DNA of 64,000 nt. It comes from Oceanicola sp. GTDB lineage: Bacteria > Pseudomonadota > Alphaproteobacteria > Rhodobacterales > Rhodobacteraceae. The stretch spans positions 2,984,062 through 3,048,061 of the forward strand of contig CP051231.1 in NCBI GenBank assembly GCA_017792405.1, read 5' to 3'. Shown here one piece after another: positions 60,998 through 64,000 of this stretch. Positions within the stretch are counted from its first letter, which is position 1. The number at the start of each line of letters is the position of its first letter. The position numbers were made by a program, and so were the translations under genes. The notes under the pieces were generated by a model that saw only the letters and a list, made by a program, of their open reading frames with translations, made no database searches and had not been told where the DNA came from.

Positions 60998-62239
60998 ATG
61001 AGCAAAACCATTCTGGTCATCGGCACTTTCGACACCAAGGACGCTGAGCTTGGCTACCTGATTGGCAAGATCAAAGGGCAAGGCGGGAATGTGCTGGCCA
61101 TGGATGTCAGCGTTTTGGGCGATACTGCGCAGCCCATCGATATCACCAAACATGAGGTGGCCGCCTCCGCCGGTGAGACCATAGACAGCCTCATCGCTCT
61201 CGGCGAAGAGGGTGAGGCCTTCGAGAAGATGAGCGCCGGGGCCGCCGCGACCACGCTAAGGCTCTACAAGGAGGGCCGCATCGACGGGATGATCTGCCTT
61301 GGCGGCACGATGGGCACCGATCTGGCGCTGGACTGCGCCCAGGCTCTGCCCATTGGCGTGCCGAAATACATTGTCTCGACGGTCGCGGGGTCCCCCCTCA
61401 TCTGTGCAGAGCGTATGGCGGCGGATGTGCAGTTCATCCTCTGGGCCGGCGGGCTCTATGGTCTCAATCCGCTGTGCAAATCCTCGCTCAGCCAAGCCGC
61501 AGGCGCAGTTCTTGGCGCGGCCGAGGCGGTCGAGCCGCCCGCCTTCGACCGGCCCGTGATCGGCATGACCTCGCTCGGCTCATCCTGCCTGAAATACATG
61601 AAACGCCTGCATCCCGAGCTGAGCAAGCGCGGGTATGACGTGGCGGTGTTCCACACGACCGGCATGGGCGGCATGGCATTCGAGCGACTGGCCGCAGACG
61701 GGGCCTTCGCCTGTGTCATGGACTTCTCCCTGCAGGAACTGGTGAACGTTCTGCACGCTTCGCTCGTTTCGGCAGGGGCGGACCGGCTGACAGGCGCAGG
61801 CCGCTCGGGCACACCGCAGATGGTCGCCCCCGGGGCATCGGACATCCTCGATCTGGCGGGCTGGCAGGAGATCCCCGCGCGGTTCACCGACCGCCCCTTC
61901 CACCAGCACAACCGGCTGATCAAGAACGTCGCTTTCAACGCCGGGGAGCGCGCTGTGCTGGCCGACGCGATTGTCGAACGCCTCGCGGGCGCAGCCGGCC
62001 CCACCGAATACTTCCTACCCCTGCACGGCATTGAGGAATGGGACAAACCCGGCGAACCCGCCCATGACCCCGAAGGCCTCGCAGCCTTCATCGCCGCCAG
62101 CAAGAGCGCCGCAAGCGGGCGGGTACAGATGACCGAGCTGCACTGCCATATCAACGACACGGCCTTCTGCGACGCGGTTCTGGCCAAGCTTGACGCCTGG
62201 GTCGCAGAGGGCATCGTGCCAAGCGGCGTAAGGGCATGA
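60998..62239 (+). CDS. Tm-1-like ATP-binding domain protein (UPF0261)
   Basis: 413 residues. VIGTFDTKDAELGYLIGKIKGQG at the start and GLGGTMGTDLA-type (ICLGGTMGTDLAL), SLGSSCLKYMKRL, FHTTGMGGMAFERL and GRSGTPQMVAPGASD later are characteristic of UPF0261/Tm-1. Its plant relative Tm-1 binds ATP and a viral helicase. The bacterial role is unknown, usually in catabolic operons. Three bases after the kinase. Full length. Confidence 0.88.
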   Translation: MSKTILVIGTFDTKDAELGYLIGKIKGQGGNVLAMDVSVLGDTAQPIDITKHEVAASAGETIDSLIALGEEGEAFEKMSAGAAATTLRLYKEGRIDGMICLGGTMGTDLALDCAQALPIGVPKYIVSTVAGSPLICAERMAADVQFILWAGGLYGLNPLCKSSLSQAAGAVLGAAEAVEPPAFDRPVIGMTSLGSSCLKYMKRLHPELSKRGYDVAVFHTTGMGGMAFERLAADGAFACVMDFSLQELVNVLHASLVSAGADRLTGAGRSGTPQMVAPGASDILDLAGWQEIPARFTDRPFHQHNRLIKNVAFNAGERAVLADAIVERLAGAAGPTEYFLPLHGIEEWDKPGEPAHDPEGLAAFIAASKSAASGRVQMTELHCHINDTAFCDAVLAKLDAWVAEGIVPSGVRA

Positions 62240-62397
62240 GGCGTTCTGCAGGCAAGGTCGCTCGCATCACCGGCGCAGGTACAGGGATTACGGCCGCAGT
62301 GGCTCAGTGATTGGCGGAGAACGGCGCAAAAGCGCTTGCCATGAGCCGACGCGCGGAGCCCCTCGAAGCCGTCACACCCCTCAAGAAACGGGTTTGA
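62236..62397 (+). pseudogene. Broken short-chain dehydrogenase N-terminus
   Basis: Begins MRRSAGKVARITGAGTGIT, a Rossmann TGxxxG loop with the last Gly changed to Thr, at an ATGA overlap with the previous stop. It has an in-frame TGA at 62308 (AVAQ-stop), after which LAENGAKALAMSRRAEPLEAV continues the SDR fold in the same frame. The next stop is at 62395 and no remaining domain follows. So the gene lost its C-terminal two-thirds and carries a nonsense codon. Confidence 0.8.
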
Positions 62398-62698
62398 CGG
62401 AATTGCCGCGCTCACATCAAGCGACAGGTCCAGACGGTCCTGCTATTCGGCATCGATGTTGTAGCCAATACCCAGCCTGGCCGCCCCATGCGGGACTTCC
62501 AGAGCGCGGTTCACTGCCGTCCGCTCGCACGTTCGCGCGGTTTTAGGGCGACAGCCTGCCTTGCGCTGAAAACGATCGGACAAGCCGGCTTCATTAGCAA
62601 AGTATTCGGCGCCCATGGCCGCGCGCATTTGGTTCAGGGCAAGGTCGATTTCAGTCGTGGTACGAGGTACGCATTTTGCCCAGAGCGCCCGCCCTGCG
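62398..62698. other. 301-base degenerate region
   Basis: No intact gene. The minus strand holds a protein-like fragment (about 62628 to 62443; TEIDLALNQMRAAMGAEYFA just upstream, ALEVPHGAARLGIGYNIDAE at its end) without start context or known domain. It may be the relic of another gene lost together with the SDR. Confidence 0.5.
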
Positions 62699-63892
62699 CT
62701 AGGTTTGGGATGTATCCTCCGTTACGTCTTTGACGCTTCGAACGAGCCATGGGAGGTCCGTTTCACCGAGGCGCGCGACGTTCACCCGGCCGCCCTTCAC
62801 GACGTGGATGCCATGATCGCGGGTCAGCGCTTCCTCTTGTGCATTCGTCAATGGCAATAGCGAGAACATGCCCGATTGTTCTGCGATGTAGGCGAGCTGC
62901 CCATTGCCGAGCAGGTCACGCTCGGTATCGACAATCTGTTGGCGCACCTTGGCGACGCGTGCGCGCATTTGATCGAGCTCGGCCAACCAGAGCCGTTTGA
63001 AGCTCGCATCCTGCAAGATCGTGCGCACCACCGATGGGCCGTGATCCGGGGCGTGGGACGCGCCAGAGCGGACAATTGCCGACACGGCACGGTGTGTCTT
63101 GTCCCGGTCGCGCGCTCGCGTTTTCACAAACAGTGCCCCGGCCCGGTCGCGGTAGATGCCGAAGGATTTGGATAGGGTGATACAGACAATGCACTCAGGG
63201 AACCGGGCAGCGATCTTGCGGGCCATAGCGCAATCAGCGTCCCAGCTTTGAGCGAAGCCCAGATAGGCGAGGTCGATCCAGGGGATGACTCCGTGCGCCT
63301 CGATCGCGTCGAGCAAGGCGTCGAACTGCTCCGCGTTCATGTCCGCGCCGGTCGGGTTGTGGCACACGCCCTGCATGAGAAAGACATCGCCGGCTTTGGC
63401 GGCTTTCAACCCGTCCAGCATTTGGTCAAAGGTAATCTGGGCCTTGAGCCGGTCGTAATACGGCACTTGGGCAAACCGCGCATGGGCTGCCTTCAGGATC
63501 GGGACGTAGTTGCCATAGGTCGGTGTCTGCAGCCAGACGGTGGGAGGCTTTGGCATCTGAGCCAAAAGGTCCGCCATGACCCGGAGGGCCACGGCCCCAC
63601 CGGATGTCTGAGCGGACACCCAGCCGTCGTCGAAAGCATCGCCCATGATCTCGTGCCCGAGCACGCGGCAATAGTCGGCATTCCCTGTCAGGGCGAGGTA
63701 GGACTTGCTGGTCTGGGTCTCGACCAGCTTTTGTTCGGCCAGTTTCACGGCATTCAGGACAGGTGTTTGGCCAAACTCGTCCTGATAGATACCCACCGTC
63801 AGGTTGAGTTTATCTTCGCGGGGATCAGCCGCGAAGTAGTCGGCCCCGATCATGATGGGGTCGACGGGATAATCCTCAACCTGTTCAAACAT
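62699..63892 (-). CDS. Aromatic amino acid / aspartate type I aminotransferase
   Basis: 397 residues. NLTVGIYQDEFGQTPVLNAVKLAE at the start, YCRVLGHEIM, MQGVCHNPTGADM, and the PLP Lys in TLSKSFGIYRDRAGAL. This is the AspC/TyrB subgroup, usually active on aromatic or acidic amino acids. VCHNPTGAD and IDLAYLGFAQ carry the Asn and Tyr ligands. Convergent with the SDR relic; a small partial gene precedes it on the same strand. Confidence 0.9.
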   Translation of the reverse strand: MFEQVEDYPVDPIMIGADYFAADPREDKLNLTVGIYQDEFGQTPVLNAVKLAEQKLVETQTSKSYLALTGNADYCRVLGHEIMGDAFDDGWVSAQTSGGAVALRVMADLLAQMPKPPTVWLQTPTYGNYVPILKAAHARFAQVPYYDRLKAQITFDQMLDGLKAAKAGDVFLMQGVCHNPTGADMNAEQFDALLDAIEAHGVIPWIDLAYLGFAQSWDADCAMARKIAARFPECIVCITLSKSFGIYRDRAGALFVKTRARDRDKTHRAVSAIVRSGASHAPDHGPSVVRTILQDASFKRLWLAELDQMRARVAKVRQQIVDTERDLLGNGQLAYIAEQSGMFSLLPLTNAQEEALTRDHGIHVVKGGRVNVARLGETDLPWLVRSVKDVTEDTSQT

Positions 63893-63898
63893 CCTGCG

Positions 63899-64000
63899 TC
63901 AGCCCTTTTCCAAGATACCTGTCGTGACCAGCGTCTCGAAGTACTCAACCTTCAGGTCGAAGGATTTCAGAAGCTTCTGGGTGCTCGGCTTGACCACCGC
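63899..64000 (-). CDS. C-terminal end of an unidentified gene (truncated by the window edge)
   Basis: Only the last 33 codons are visible, ending FETLVTTGILEKG. They begin within AVVKPSTQKLLKSFDLKVEY. I do not recognise the family. The stop is seven bases from the aminotransferase start, so the two genes are probably co-transcribed. Confidence 0.55.
   Translation of the reverse strand, partial: AVVKPSTQKLLKSFDLKVEYFETLVTTGILEKG

Noticed and set aside
47932..64000. Prophage in the recombinase region
   Set aside because: No capsid, terminase, tail or lysis gene is present; only a recombinase with two small partners.

Overview
The window is chromosomal DNA of a high-GC alphaproteobacterium, most likely a marine member of the Rhodobacterales (Roseobacter group). 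The evidence is a folK-rpoZ-rel-DUF2062-pdxJ-acpS-lepB-rnc-era-recO backbone, three tandem deformylase genes behind fmt, a methylsuccinyl-CoA dehydrogenase (ethylmalonyl-CoA pathway), a tripartite tricarboxylate transporter (TTT), and dispersed intergenic repeats of a style familiar from this group. This assignment is inference from gene content; no database was searched.

Layout. 1-2.4 kb: the end of an allantoinase/OHCU decarboxylase fusion, small exported proteins, tRNA-Ala(CGC) and trxC. 2.6-7.3 kb: a leftward glycine cleavage operon gcvT-gcvH-gcvP behind a tandem glycine riboswitch. 7.3-15.9 kb: single genes for GGCT, gltX, a VOC protein divergent from soxR, a MaoC hydratase, a TauE exporter and mcd. 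15.9-30 kb: the leftward housekeeping backbone, interrupted by an arginase-family gene, a LysR/micro-protein pair and two dispersed repeats. 30-37.5 kb: cytochrome c, ispH, a pair of paralogous exported proteins, and a rightward run lysE-methyltransferase-plsC-cdsA-membrane protein-CDP-alcohol phosphotransferase-rnhA. 37.8-47.8 kb: fmt and three def genes (one with catalytic residues lost), a PatB-type lyase, glutathionyl-hydroquinone reductase, separately encoded MnmC halves, and an MscS channel.

48-64 kb: tRNA-Gln(TTG) is followed by a serine recombinase/DUF2924/DUF3489 module, a 0.7 kb gene-poor stretch, and then an accessory catabolic region. An IclR regulator separates a leftward operon (aldehyde dehydrogenase, HAD phosphatase, omega-aminotransferase) from a rightward, translationally coupled operon. 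The rightward operon holds tctC-tctB-tctA, a PLP enzyme resembling phospho-lyases, an APH-fold kinase, a Tm-1-like protein and a broken SDR gene. Kinase, phospho-lyase and aldehyde dehydrogenase together suggest uptake of an amino alcohol (hydroxylysine- or ethanolamine-like), phosphorylation, elimination of phosphate and ammonia, and oxidation of the aldehyde. That is the most interesting system here, but the substrate cannot be read from the sequence.

Other notable signals are a ~90 bp two-copy element carrying ATGCACA at 11-bp spacing between GTTAAC sites, an inverted pair of ~200 bp repeats, a perfect CtrA-type box in front of an unknown gene, and a CDP-alcohol phosphotransferase with two of four motif aspartates replaced by asparagine.
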